Part shown: piece after piece, positions 15,646-23,795 of the stretch
Layout of the letters: each line of letters starts with the position of its first letter
Position numbering within the stretch: the stretch's first letter is position 1
Assembly (NCBI GenBank): GCA_031551485.1
Contig: JAVBNO010000003.1
Location: 1-44,264, forward strand
Direction of reading: 5' to 3'
Length of the DNA stretch: 44,264 nucleotides
From: JAVBNO01 sp031551485
GTDB taxonomy: Bacteria; Bacillota; Clostridia; Oscillospirales; Ruminococcaceae
Position numbers and translations under genes: made by a program
The notes under the pieces: model-generated
Seen by the model: the letters and a program-made list of their open reading frames with translations, nothing else
Databases searched by the model: none
Told to the model about the DNA's origin: nothing

Positions 15646-16113
15646 CTATTCCCTGTTGCGTTCCTTCAGAGTACGGTCGATGTCACGCCTGGCGTCCCGC
15701 TCGGCGGCATCGGCCCGTTTGTCGTAAAGTTTTTTGCCACGGCACAGACCCAATTGCACTTTGACAAGTGATCCCTTGAAATAAAGGGAAAGGGGGATGA
15801 GGGTAAAACCCTGCTGCTTCATCAGGCCGATGAGGCGGCGAATTTCCTGCCTGTGCAGCAGGAGTTTTCGTTCCCGCAAGGGGTCCTTATTGAAGATGTT
15901 ACCCTTTTCATATGGGCTGATATGCATTTGCCGGATAAAAAGTTCGCCGCTAATCAAATCGCACCAGCTGTCTTTCAAGTTGACGCTGCCAGCACGCAAA
16001 GATTTGACCTCGGTACCCAAAAGAGCGATGCCCGCTTCGAAGGATTCTTCGACAAAGTATTCATGCCGCGCTTTTCTGTTCTCGGTAATCCGTTTAATTG
16101 TATCCTTTCCCAA
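15646..16113 (-). CDS. smpB: SsrA-binding protein SmpB
   Basis: Binds tmRNA and brings it to stalled ribosomes. The sequence carries the family signature throughout: ENRKARHEYF, EAGIALLGTEVKSLRAG, LKDSW, HISPYEKGN, RKLLLHRQEI, LIPLSLYFK and the basic tail with KLYDKR. The chosen start is TTG at 16113, six bases after GGTG of an extended Shine-Dalgarno AAGGTGAT, giving 155 residues and an N-terminus like other SmpB proteins. The GTG at 16122 would lie within that site. It is followed by ssrA 80 bases downstream and has its own promoter at 16142-16170. Confidence 0.94.
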   Translation of the reverse strand: MGKDTIKRITENRKARHEYFVEESFEAGIALLGTEVKSLRAGSVNLKDSWCDLISGELFIRQMHISPYEKGNIFNKDPLRERKLLLHRQEIRRLIGLMKQQGFTLIPLSLYFKGSLVKVQLGLCRGKKLYDKRADAAERDARRDIDRTLKERNRE

Positions 16114-16141
16114 TGGAATCACCTTCTTTCATGGGATTATC

Positions 16142-16170
16142 ATGGTATATAATTAAGGCGAATTTGTCAA
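16142..16170 (-). promoter_or_regulatory. Promoter of smpB-ssrA
   Basis: Minus strand TTGACA (16170-16165), 17 bases, TACCAT (16147-16142). Expected start near 16135, leaving about 22 bases of leader before the TTG start. Confidence 0.6.
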
Positions 16171-16189
16171 GAGAAAAACGCCACCTTTA

Positions 16190-16218
16190 TTGTGCTTTTT
16201 TGGTGATTATGTTAAAAT
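16190..16218 (+). promoter_or_regulatory. Promoter of the HD protein-ackA unit
   Basis: TTGTGC (16190-16195), exactly 17 bases, TAAAAT (16213-16218). Start expected near 16225. It stands back-to-back with the smpB promoter. Confidence 0.6.
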
Positions 16219-16280
16219 GCTCCTGATACAGAAACTATATTAAGTCAAAAAAGACAAATTGAAAACTGAGGTGATTGACG

Positions 16281-16856
16281 GTGAGCATCCAACCGGATCG
16301 GAAGACTGCTTATGCCCTTTTGTGCGAGTACAACAAAACCCCGTCGTTGATTAAACATGCCTTGGCTGTGGAAGGCGTCATGCGCCATTTTGCGCGGCTT
16401 TTGGGGCATGATGAAGAAACATGGGGCGTTGTGGGGTTGTTGCATGATTTGGACTATGAACAATTTCCGGATCAGCACTGCCATAAGGTTCGGGAAATTT
16501 TGGCCGAACGGGACATTGATCCTGCTTATATTCATGCGGTGGTCAGTCATGGATGGGAACTTTGCTCCGAAGTGGAGCCGGTGCATCAGATGGAAAAAGT
16601 GCTTTACACTATCGACGAACTCACCGGTCTTATCACTGCCGCCGCCTACATGCGTCCTTCCAAAAGCGTCATGGATATGGAACTGAAATCGGTAAAAAAG
16701 AAATTTAAAGATTCCGCATTTGCCGCCGGCGTGAACCGGGAGGTCATCAACAAAGGCTGCGGTATGCTGGGTATGGAATTGGATTATATCATCACCGAGA
16801 CGCTGGCCGGAATGCGGGAAGTAGCGGATGCCATTGGGCTGGGTATGCAGCCCTGA
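16281..16856 (+). CDS. HD-domain phosphohydrolase-like protein
   Basis: Predicted metal-dependent hydrolase of the HD superfamily, acting in the cytoplasm; the substrate is unknown. The metal ligands are visible as H26 (LIKHALAV), H55-D56 (LLHDLDYE), a histidine in VVSHGWE and the aspartate in YTIDELTG. Length 191 residues, a small stand-alone HD domain. Start: GTG at 16281, six bases after GAGGTGA; TTG 16275 overlaps that site. The acetate kinase gene follows after 31 bases and is probably cotranscribed. Homologues of this type are often annotated only as HDIG domain protein. Confidence 0.82.
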   Translation: MSIQPDRKTAYALLCEYNKTPSLIKHALAVEGVMRHFARLLGHDEETWGVVGLLHDLDYEQFPDQHCHKVREILAERDIDPAYIHAVVSHGWELCSEVEPVHQMEKVLYTIDELTGLITAAAYMRPSKSVMDMELKSVKKKFKDSAFAAGVNREVINKGCGMLGMELDYIITETLAGMREVADAIGLGMQP

Positions 16857-16887
16857 AGTTAACCATATATCACTGGAGGTTTTGTCG

Positions 16888-18087
16888 TTGTATTATATTC
16901 TTGTGATTAACGCCGGTTCGACATCGGTGAAATATCAGCTGTTTGATATGGATACCAAAAGCGTAATGATGAAAGGCGGGGCAGAGCGTATTGGCTCCCC
17001 CAACGCCACATTGAAGCAAAAATGCGATGGTAAGGGAGATTATGCCTTCGAGGGACCGCTACTCAGCCACCATGATGCCGTTGTGAAAATGCTGGAGCTT
17101 CTGGTAGATCCCGTTTATGGCCCGCTGAAGGATATACAGGAGCTGCATGCCATTGGCCACCGGGTATCTCATGGGGCCGATGATTTGCGGGAGGCCATGA
17201 TCATCACCGACCACGTAAAGGATATGATCCGCAATATATTTGAGCTGGCGCCGATTCACAACCCGCCCCAGTTGGCAGTGATTGAGGAGACGCAAGCACT
17301 GCTGCCGGAGCTGCCTATGGTGGTGATGTGTGATACCTCTTATCACAAGGACATGCCACCCAAAGCGTTTTTATTCGCCATCCCCTATGAATGTTATACC
17401 GACTTTCGGGTACGTCGGTACGGATTTCACGGCATTTCTCATCAGTTCGTATGCGAGCGGGCCAGCGAAATGCTGGGGAAGCCTTTATCAGAACTAAGAA
17501 TTATCAGTTGCCATTTGGGGGGCGGATCCTCCATTACGGCGCTGGACCGGGGAAAGTCGCTGGACAACACCATGGGCTTTACGCCAATGGAGGGCGTGCC
17601 GATGGCCACGCGATGCGGCGATTTGGACGCGGCAGCGCCGGAATTTTTGATGAAAAAATATCATAAATCGGCGGCCGAAATCACCGAACTGCTGAATAAA
17701 AAATCGGGACTGCTGGGGTTGTCCGGCATCAGCAGCGATTTGCGGGATATTCATGCCGCAATTGCCGAAGGCAACGAGCGGGCCAAACTTACGATTGAGG
17801 TACTAGGCTACCGGGTAAAAAAGTATATTGGCGCTTACGCGGCGGCACTGGGCGGTGTTGACTGTGTCATCTTTACCGGCGGCATTGGCGAGAACGACGA
17901 AGTGGTGCGGGCGCTGAGCCTTGAAGGCCTTGCCTTTATGGGGTTGCGGTTGGACAAAGACGCCAACGAAAAAGGAAAGGGTACTCGGTTTATCTCTGCC
18001 GCTGACTCTCCTGTTCCAATTTTGGTCATCCCTACCAACGAGGAACTGGTGATTGCCGAGAACACTTATCGCCTCATCCACGGATAG
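16888..18087 (+). CDS. ackA: Acetate kinase
   Basis: Converts acetyl phosphate and ADP to acetate and ATP, the energy-yielding end of acetate fermentation. The protein is 399 residues, the usual size. Motifs: VINAGSTSVKYQ at 6-17, GHRVSHGADD, RRYGFHGISHQF, CHLGGGSSI, GFTPMEGVPMATRCGDLD and FTGGIGEND. The start is TTG 16888 with GGAGG eight bases upstream, which gives exactly the N-terminus of other acetate kinases; the open frame extends to 16828 only because it overlaps the HD gene. No pta is adjacent, so acetyl phosphate must come from a gene elsewhere. Its position near the dehydrogenase genes suggests use of the acetyl-CoA made by them. Confidence 0.95.
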   Translation: MYYILVINAGSTSVKYQLFDMDTKSVMMKGGAERIGSPNATLKQKCDGKGDYAFEGPLLSHHDAVVKMLELLVDPVYGPLKDIQELHAIGHRVSHGADDLREAMIITDHVKDMIRNIFELAPIHNPPQLAVIEETQALLPELPMVVMCDTSYHKDMPPKAFLFAIPYECYTDFRVRRYGFHGISHQFVCERASEMLGKPLSELRIISCHLGGGSSITALDRGKSLDNTMGFTPMEGVPMATRCGDLDAAAPEFLMKKYHKSAAEITELLNKKSGLLGLSGISSDLRDIHAAIAEGNERAKLTIEVLGYRVKKYIGAYAAALGGVDCVIFTGGIGENDEVVRALSLEGLAFMGLRLDKDANEKGKGTRFISAADSPVPILVIPTNEELVIAENTYRLIHG

Positions 18088-18174
18088 GTGGAAGGGTCCT
18101 ACACTGATGGCAATTTAACCAAAAAAATGGAGGGTTTTTCAGAGGCAATGCAGGTATAATATTTGTATATTACG

Positions 18175-18221
18175 TTGACACTGGATGTAGAATGTGATAA
18201 CCTGAAGGTGAATTATTGACA
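18175..18221 (+). promoter_or_regulatory. Two possible -35 elements upstream of ptsI
   Basis: TTGACA occurs at 18175-18180 and again at 18216-18221. For the first, GATAAC (18196) or TAACCT (18198) could be -10 elements. For the second the expected -10 falls at 18237-18244 inside the palindrome GTTTACA-AA-TGTAAAC. The -10 sequences are poor, so which is active is unclear. Confidence 0.4.
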
Positions 18222-18233
18222 AAATATTATGTT

Positions 18234-18249
18234 GTTTACAAATGTAAAC
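18234..18249. promoter_or_regulatory. Perfect 16-bp palindrome, candidate operator of the pts-aco genes
   Basis: GTTTACA and TGTAAAC flank a 2-base AA centre with full symmetry. It lies 13 bases after a consensus TTGACA and covers the expected -10 position, so a bound protein would block initiation. The half-site is not the Rex or catabolite (cre) consensus. The SorC regulator encoded at 25233 is one candidate ligand, by location only. Confidence 0.5.
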
Positions 18250-18298
18250 TTAGTGTTACGCTTTATTCATTTTCCTACAAAAATTGAGGAGGCGCACA

Positions 18299-20020
18299 AT
18301 GCAGTTTAAAGGGAATCCGGTCTCCCACGGGATTGCTTTGGGAGATGTTTATTTGTATGTACCGTTTAAGCCAGTGGCGGAGGAGAAAACCATTGACGCG
18401 GGCGACGCCGCCAAGGCTATTGAGCAATATGACGGGTTGCGTACCAAGGCAAAAGCAGAGCTTGTGGCCATTCAGGAAAAGCTGGAAATGAGCGACCCTG
18501 ATAAAGCCAAAATATTTGCCGCACATGTGGATATTCTATTTGATGAAGCCATGGATGAAGAGATTCGCGATGGCATCAATTACGATAACATGTCCCCAGA
18601 GTGGGCCATTCAAAAGACCTATGATAAATTTATCCGCATGCTTTCTAAGGCAAAGGACGAATTAATCCGGGAGCGGATTGCCGACTTGCAGGATGTGCGG
18701 GCGCGGCTGTTGCGCATTTGGTTTCATGTGCCGGAGAAAAATCTTTCGGTGCTGGAGAAGCCGGTAGTTGTGGCGGCCTACGACCTCTTCCCTTCCGATA
18801 CCGCCACGCTGGACCGTTCCAAAGTTTTGGCGATCCTTACGGAAATTGGCGGTTCCACTTCCCACAGCGCCATTATTGCCCGCAGCTATGAGATTCCCGC
18901 TGTATTGGGCATCCCCGACATCATGAACCAGTTGAAGGATGGCGAGCCTGTCATTGTTGACGCTGTGGCGGGGCATATTATCACCGAAGCGGACGAAGCG
19001 CAGAAAGCCACTTACACCAAAAAACGCGAGACGTACCTTGTGCAGGCGGCAGAGCTTAAAAAGTTTCAGGATGTGCAGCCTGTCACCAAAGACGGCGTAC
19101 GCATTGATGTTATGCTCAACATTGGCTCGGCGGCGGCCAACGAGCTGGAGGGCAGCAAGTATACCGACGGCGTGGGACTTTTCCGCACCGAATTTATGTA
19201 TATGAGCAGTGCCACTTTGCCGACAGAAGACGAACAATTCGAGCAATATAAAAAAGCAACCATGGAGTTTGGACAGCGGCCCTTAACGCTGCGCACACTG
19301 GATATTGGCGGCGACAAACAGCTGGAGTCGATGGAACTGCCTCATGAAGACAATCCTTTCTTGGGATTGCGGGCATTGCGGCTTTGTTTTTCGAATGTTC
19401 CCCTCTTTAAAACGCAATTGCGGGCGGCTTATCGCGCCGGGTGCTATGGCAACCTTTGGATTATGCTGCCGATGGTAGGCAGCCTGGATGACATCCGCAA
19501 CGCAAAAGTGATTATGGAAGAAGTAAAAGCCGAGCTGACGGCGGAAGGCGCCACCTTTAATCCCGACGTTAAAGTAGGCATTATGATTGAGATTCCCTCC
19601 ATTGCCATGGTGGCAGATTTGGCGGCCGCAGAAGTGGATTTTGCCAGCCTTGGCACCAACGATCTTTGTCAATATTTGACGGCGGTGGATCGCCTGAATC
19701 CCAGCGTGTCGAGTTATTATCAGACTTACCACCCCGCCATGTTCCGTATTATCGGAAATGCAGTGGCCGCGTTTAATGCCGCCGGCAAGCCCATTGGCGT
19801 ATGCGGCGAAATGGGCGGAGACCCGTTGGCAGCGGCGGTGCTGATTGGTTTGGGCATGCGCAAACTCAGCATGGGTATTGCGTCGGTGGCAGCCATTAAA
19901 AAGCTGGTGACCGGGTTGAGCATTCCCAAAGCCGAAGAGCTGGCCCGAAATGTGGTGGGTATGGCCACGGCTGCCGAAGTCGAGCAATATTTGAAGGAAG
20001 AGCTGAAAGCTCTGTTATAA
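18299..20020 (+). CDS. ptsI: PTS enzyme I (phosphoenolpyruvate-protein phosphotransferase)
   Basis: Takes phosphate from phosphoenolpyruvate and passes it to HPr, driving sugar uptake by the phosphotransferase system. The active-site histidine is H189 in GGSTSHSAIIAR, the same number as in E. coli. The C-terminal PEP-binding barrel shows FRTEFMYM, RTLDIGGDK, LGLRALRL, MIEIPS, GTNDLCQY and the catalytic cysteine in VCGEMGGD. Length 573, normal. ATG 18299 follows GAGGAGG with six bases spacing; TTG 18284 is upstream of that site and rejected. The HPr gene is 42 bases downstream. No sugar-specific EII gene is in the window, so this is the general PTS pair. Confidence 0.95.
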   Translation: MQFKGNPVSHGIALGDVYLYVPFKPVAEEKTIDAGDAAKAIEQYDGLRTKAKAELVAIQEKLEMSDPDKAKIFAAHVDILFDEAMDEEIRDGINYDNMSPEWAIQKTYDKFIRMLSKAKDELIRERIADLQDVRARLLRIWFHVPEKNLSVLEKPVVVAAYDLFPSDTATLDRSKVLAILTEIGGSTSHSAIIARSYEIPAVLGIPDIMNQLKDGEPVIVDAVAGHIITEADEAQKATYTKKRETYLVQAAELKKFQDVQPVTKDGVRIDVMLNIGSAAANELEGSKYTDGVGLFRTEFMYMSSATLPTEDEQFEQYKKATMEFGQRPLTLRTLDIGGDKQLESMELPHEDNPFLGLRALRLCFSNVPLFKTQLRAAYRAGCYGNLWIMLPMVGSLDDIRNAKVIMEEVKAELTAEGATFNPDVKVGIMIEIPSIAMVADLAAAEVDFASLGTNDLCQYLTAVDRLNPSVSSYYQTYHPAMFRIIGNAVAAFNAAGKPIGVCGEMGGDPLAAAVLIGLGMRKLSMGIASVAAIKKLVTGLSIPKAEELARNVVGMATAAEVEQYLKEELKALL

Positions 20021-20062
20021 AATATTCCTTTGCTAATTCACGAAACGGAGGTACTTAGACAT

Positions 20063-20338
20063 ATGTATTCACGCACAGTAACGGTGCAAAATCGCACCGG
20101 ACTGCATGCCCGACCGGCTTCGGATTTTATTGGGTGTGCCAGCAAATTCCAGTCCAAGATCACCATAAAGCGGGTAACTGAGGAAGACGAAGCCAACGCA
20201 AAATCCATTGTAATGTTGCTTTCCTTAGGGCTCGGGCAGGGTACGGAAGTTGAAATTACGGCAAGAGGCGAAGACGAGGTTGCCGCTGTGGACGCGCTTG
20301 TGGCTTTAATTGAAACCAAATTTGGCGAAGAAGAGTAA
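20063..20338 (+). CDS. ptsH: Phosphocarrier protein HPr
   Basis: Small carrier between enzyme I and sugar-specific EII proteins. H15 in GLHARPAS is the phosphorylated histidine. S48 in NAKSIVMLLSLG corresponds to the regulatory serine used by HPr kinase for carbon catabolite control in Firmicutes. Length 91, normal. ATG 20063 with GGAGG 11 bases upstream; the in-frame start at 20030 precedes that site. The order ptsI-ptsH is reversed relative to most bacteria, where ptsH comes first. A GC-rich hairpin follows, and then the dehydrogenase genes. Confidence 0.93.
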   Translation: MYSRTVTVQNRTGLHARPASDFIGCASKFQSKITIKRVTEEDEANAKSIVMLLSLGLGQGTEVEITARGEDEVAAVDALVALIETKFGEEE

Positions 20339-20348
20339 TGTAAATTCC

Positions 20349-20372
20349 CTGCCGCGGCAACTGCCGCGGCAG
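20349..20372 (+). terminator. GC-rich intercistronic hairpin after HPr
   Basis: CTGCCGCGGC (20349-20358) pairs with 20363-20372 across the loop AACT. The element is built of two copies of the self-complementary TGCCGCGGCA. No T-run follows, so it is more likely an attenuating or mRNA-protecting hairpin between the pts and dehydrogenase genes than a full terminator. Confidence 0.5.
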
Positions 20373-20450
20373 TTGGCATTCTATAGCGAAAGGCTTTAAA
20401 TTTACATTTGAAAATTTGCTTTGCAAAATTATAAAAAAGGAGAGATTCAC

Positions 20451-21416
20451 TTGAGAAAAGAGAAACTGAGTAAGCAGCTCTTGCAAGACATGTGCGAGCG
20501 TATGATGACCGCCCGCAAGTTTGAAGAGCAGGTGCAACAATTGTTCGCGCTGGGCATGGTACATGGTACCACCCATCTTGGCATTGGCGAAGAAGCCACC
20601 GCCGTCGGCTCTGTATTTGCGTTGGAGCCCCAAGACTATATGCTGGCCACCCACCGTGGCCATGACCAAGCGATTGCCAAAGGCATCGACATTAACCATA
20701 TGATGGCGGAGATTTTGGCCCGCTATACCGGCGTTAACAAGGGCAAGGGTGGATCGATGCATATTGCCGACATCGACAAAGGCGTATTGGGCGCCAACGG
20801 CGTATTGGGTTCCAGCGGTCCGATTGCCTGCGGTGCTGGTTTGACGATTCGCAAAAAGAAAGAGGATCGGGTCGTATTGTTCTTCTTTGGCGACGGCGCT
20901 TCCAACTTGGGCGCCATTCATGAGGCAATGAATCTGGCCTCCGTTTGGAATCTGCCGGTCATCTTCGCCCTCATCAACAACACTTATGGCATGTCCACCT
21001 CCATTAGCAAGGTGACCAAAGACACTGATTTGCAAAAACGCGCCATTCCTTTTGACATGCCCCACGCCAGCATTGACGGCAACGATGTGCTGGAAGTTTA
21101 CAAAACAGTGAAAGAAGCCCGGGAGTATGTGGTTAAGAACGGCCCTATGCTGATTGTCGAAAACACTTACCGCACTTCCGGACACTCTAAGAGCGACGGC
21201 AACCTCTATCGTACCAAGGACGAGATTGCTGAGTGGAAAGCCAAATGTCCTATTCTGCGGCTGCGTAAATATTTTGTGGAAAACAAGATTTTTACCGATG
21301 CTGAATGCGATGCTATGGACAAAAAAGCAACCGACATCATTGAAGCCGCCGTCGAGTTCGGCAAGCAGAGCCCCGAACCGCCGCTGGAAACCTTGCTTGT
21401 CGATGTCTACGCTTAA
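20451..21416 (+). CDS. acoA: Acetoin/pyruvate dehydrogenase E1 component, alpha subunit
   Basis: Thiamine diphosphate-dependent decarboxylating subunit of a 2-oxo acid dehydrogenase complex. The TPP motif runs from GDGASNLG to ALINN with 26 residues between GDG and NN, as in the family. TTG 20451 is the start, eight bases after AAGGAG; no ATG fits. At 321 residues it is short and alignable with AcoA of acetoin dehydrogenase rather than the longer PdhA, and strict anaerobes normally oxidise pyruvate with a ferredoxin oxidoreductase. Acetoin is therefore the favoured substrate, but pyruvate cannot be excluded. The beta subunit starts 16 bases downstream. Confidence 0.85.
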   Translation: MRKEKLSKQLLQDMCERMMTARKFEEQVQQLFALGMVHGTTHLGIGEEATAVGSVFALEPQDYMLATHRGHDQAIAKGIDINHMMAEILARYTGVNKGKGGSMHIADIDKGVLGANGVLGSSGPIACGAGLTIRKKKEDRVVLFFFGDGASNLGAIHEAMNLASVWNLPVIFALINNTYGMSTSISKVTKDTDLQKRAIPFDMPHASIDGNDVLEVYKTVKEAREYVVKNGPMLIVENTYRTSGHSKSDGNLYRTKDEIAEWKAKCPILRLRKYFVENKIFTDAECDAMDKKATDIIEAAVEFGKQSPEPPLETLLVDVYA

Positions 21417-21432
21417 GGAGGAGGAATGAATT

Positions 21433-22416
21433 ATGGCTATGAGAGAAATCACTTACGCGCAAGCGATTAAAGAAGCAATGTCCGAAGAGATGCGCAGAGA
21501 CGAAAATGTCTACTTTATGGGTGAAGACATTGGCGTTTACTGCGGCGCCTTTGGTGTTTCCGGCGGTATGCTGGAAGAATTCGGCCCCGAACGGGTTATG
21601 GATACCCCCATTTCTGAAACCGGCTTTGTAGGCGCCGGCATCGGCTCCGCCATCACCGGTATGCGCCCGATTGTGGAAATTATGTTTTCCGACTTTATGG
21701 CGGTGTGCTGGGATCAGATTATCAATCAGGCCCCCAAAATGCGGTATATGTTCGGCGGCAAAGTGAAAGTGCCGATGGTACTGCGTACACCTTCCGGCGG
21801 CGGCACCGGCGCAGCTGCCCAGCATTCCCAAAGCCTTGAGACTATGTTGGCTCATGTGCCGGGATTGAAAGTGGTCATTCCTTCGTCCCCTTATGATGCC
21901 AAGGGCCTTTTGAAAACCGCTATCCGCGACGACAACCCCGTTATCTTTTTGGAACAGAAACTGCTGTACCGCCGCAAAGGTGAAGTGCCCGAAGAGGAAT
22001 ACACTATTCCGTTGGGCGTGGCCGATGTCAAACGGCAAGGCAAAGACTGCACTATCATCACCTATGGCCGCATGGTTTATTTCTGCCTGGAAGCAGCCGA
22101 CAAGTTGGCTGAGGAAGGCATTGATGTGGAAGTCGTCGACATCCGCAGCCTGCTGCCTCTGGACACCCAGACACTGATAGACTCGGTTATGAAGACAAAG
22201 CATTGCATCGTGGTGCATGAAGCCGTTAAATTTGCCGGTTTTGGCGGCGAGTTGGCTGCCACCATCAACGAGAGTGAAGCGTTCTACTACCTGGATTCCC
22301 CCATTAAACGGTTGGGTGCCAAAAGCTGCCCAGTTCCCTTTAACCCCAACTTGGAAAAGAGCTGCTTCCCCACTGTCGAAGAGATTATCGCTGCCGTTAA
22401 AGAGACCCAGAACTAA
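21433..22416 (+). CDS. acoB: Acetoin/pyruvate dehydrogenase E1 component, beta subunit
   Basis: Partner of the alpha subunit; contributes the glutamate that activates TPP and the transketolase C-terminal domain. Family pieces are MGEDIGVYCGAFGVS, DTPISETGFVGAGIG, PIVEIMFSDFM and VVDIRSLLPLD. Length 327 residues, normal. GGAGGAGG stands ahead of the ATG. Twelve bases separate it from the E2 gene. Substrate reasoning as for the alpha subunit. Confidence 0.88.
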   Translation: MAMREITYAQAIKEAMSEEMRRDENVYFMGEDIGVYCGAFGVSGGMLEEFGPERVMDTPISETGFVGAGIGSAITGMRPIVEIMFSDFMAVCWDQIINQAPKMRYMFGGKVKVPMVLRTPSGGGTGAAAQHSQSLETMLAHVPGLKVVIPSSPYDAKGLLKTAIRDDNPVIFLEQKLLYRRKGEVPEEEYTIPLGVADVKRQGKDCTIITYGRMVYFCLEAADKLAEEGIDVEVVDIRSLLPLDTQTLIDSVMKTKHCIVVHEAVKFAGFGGELAATINESEAFYYLDSPIKRLGAKSCPVPFNPNLEKSCFPTVEEIIAAVKETQN

Positions 22417-22428
22417 AGGAGGCGTACC

Positions 22429-23757
22429 ATGGCAACTGAAATTATTATGCCCAAGGCCGGTATGGCCATGGAAGAGGGCAAAATTGTCCGCTGGCTGAAA
22501 AATGTGGGAGACAAAATAGAAGCCGGCGAAGGCATTATGGAAATTGAAACAGATAAAATCACCATGGAAAACGAGTCCCCCGTGGACGGCGTTTTGCTTG
22601 CCAAATTATATGAGGACGGCACCACTGTGCCGGTCATCACCGTTATTGGGTATGTGGGCAAAGAGGGCGAAAAGGTGCCTGATGCCCCTGCTGCTTCTGC
22701 GGCCCCTGTTCCCGCCCCTGAGGCGCCCCCCGCACCTTCGGAAGTACTGATGAGCTTTCCGCCGGAAACGCCCGTAGCGGCTGTCCCTGCCGCCTCTGCA
22801 AGAGCCGCGGGTGACGTGAAGGCCACACCCTACGCCAGAACGCTGGCGAAGGAGAATGGCGTTGCGCTTGGCGCGGTGACCCCCACCGGGGCCAATGGCG
22901 TGATAAAAGCGCGGGATATTTCCGCCGCACCCAAAGCCACGCCCTTGGCGCAGCGTATTGCCAGCGACAAAGGCATTGATCTTGGCAAGGTGGCCGGCAG
23001 CGGCTATAACGGCAAGATTATGAGCGGCGATTTGCCCGCCAGCGCCGCCGCCGCAATGGCGATGCCCATGGGCGAGCCGGTGGTCAAACCGATGTCCGGT
23101 ATGCGCAAGGTTGTGGCAGCCCGCATGATGCAAAGTCATTTGCAGATTCCGCCTGTCACCCAGAATATGAAAGTATATGTCGACGAGCTTTTGGCGCTGC
23201 GGGCCAAGATGAACGCCAACCGGGAAGAGAAAATCACCATCAATGATTTGATCATCAAAGCCTGTGCCAAAGCGGTGGCCGAATCGGAAGTGTTCCGCAC
23301 CCAGATGAATCCCGACAAAAATGAGCTTGTCGTGATGCCGGGGGCACATATCGGCATGGCGGTAGGCATGGAAGAAGGGCTTTTGGTACCCGTTATCCGC
23401 AATGCCGACCTTTTGACGCTCAGCCAGGTTTCCGCTGTGGCCAAAGATATGGCAACACGGGCCCGCGCCGGCCAGTTGAAGCCGGAGGAATATGAAGGCA
23501 GTACCTTCACCATCTCCAATGTGGGATCCTACGGTGTATATACCTTTACCCCCATTATCAACCAGCCCAACGCCGGTATCATGGGCATCAACTGCATTAA
23601 CGACGAGCTGGTGCTGGAAAATGGGCAGGTTGCGGTGAAGAAATACTTGATGCTCTCTCTCACTTTTGACCATCGTATTATTGATGGCGCGGCAGCGTGC
23701 GTTTTCCAGAACCGGGTGAAGACTCTGCTGGAAAATCCGTTGGAATTTTTGATTTAA
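22429..23757 (+). CDS. acoC: Dihydrolipoamide acetyltransferase E2 with two subunit-binding domains
   Basis: Core of the complex: carries the acyl group on lipoate and passes it to CoA. Residues 1-80 are one lipoyl domain with the lipoylated K43 in EIETDKITME. A Pro/Ala-rich linker (84-128) follows. Two copies of the peripheral subunit-binding domain stand in tandem, about 131-163 (TPYARTLAKE..) and 169-201 (TPLAQRIASD..). The catalytic domain fills 215-442 with H415 and D419 in DHRIIDG. Most E2 proteins have one such binding domain. ATG 22429 follows AAAGGAGG. Length 442. Confidence 0.9.
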   Translation: MATEIIMPKAGMAMEEGKIVRWLKNVGDKIEAGEGIMEIETDKITMENESPVDGVLLAKLYEDGTTVPVITVIGYVGKEGEKVPDAPAASAAPVPAPEAPPAPSEVLMSFPPETPVAAVPAASARAAGDVKATPYARTLAKENGVALGAVTPTGANGVIKARDISAAPKATPLAQRIASDKGIDLGKVAGSGYNGKIMSGDLPASAAAAMAMPMGEPVVKPMSGMRKVVAARMMQSHLQIPPVTQNMKVYVDELLALRAKMNANREEKITINDLIIKACAKAVAESEVFRTQMNPDKNELVVMPGAHIGMAVGMEEGLLVPVIRNADLLTLSQVSAVAKDMATRARAGQLKPEEYEGSTFTISNVGSYGVYTFTPIINQPNAGIMGINCINDELVLENGQVAVKKYLMLSLTFDHRIIDGAAACVFQNRVKTLLENPLEFLI

Positions 23758-23795
23758 CGGTAACGCCAAATTGATTGAGGCAAAAGGAGAAAATC

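Noticed and set aside
20349..20372. CRISPR-like short repeats from the doubled TGCCGCGGCA
   Set aside because: Only two adjacent copies forming a hairpin, no spacers; no CRISPR array or cas gene was seen anywhere.
20256..21452. 398-codon open frame on the minus strand opposite HPr and E1-alpha
   Set aside because: Antisense shadow of two unmistakable genes.
22606..23769. 387-codon open frame on the minus strand opposite the E2 gene
   Set aside because: It lies wholly antisense to a clear E2 gene, has no ribosome site or recognisable domain, and its long openness follows from the codon composition of E2.
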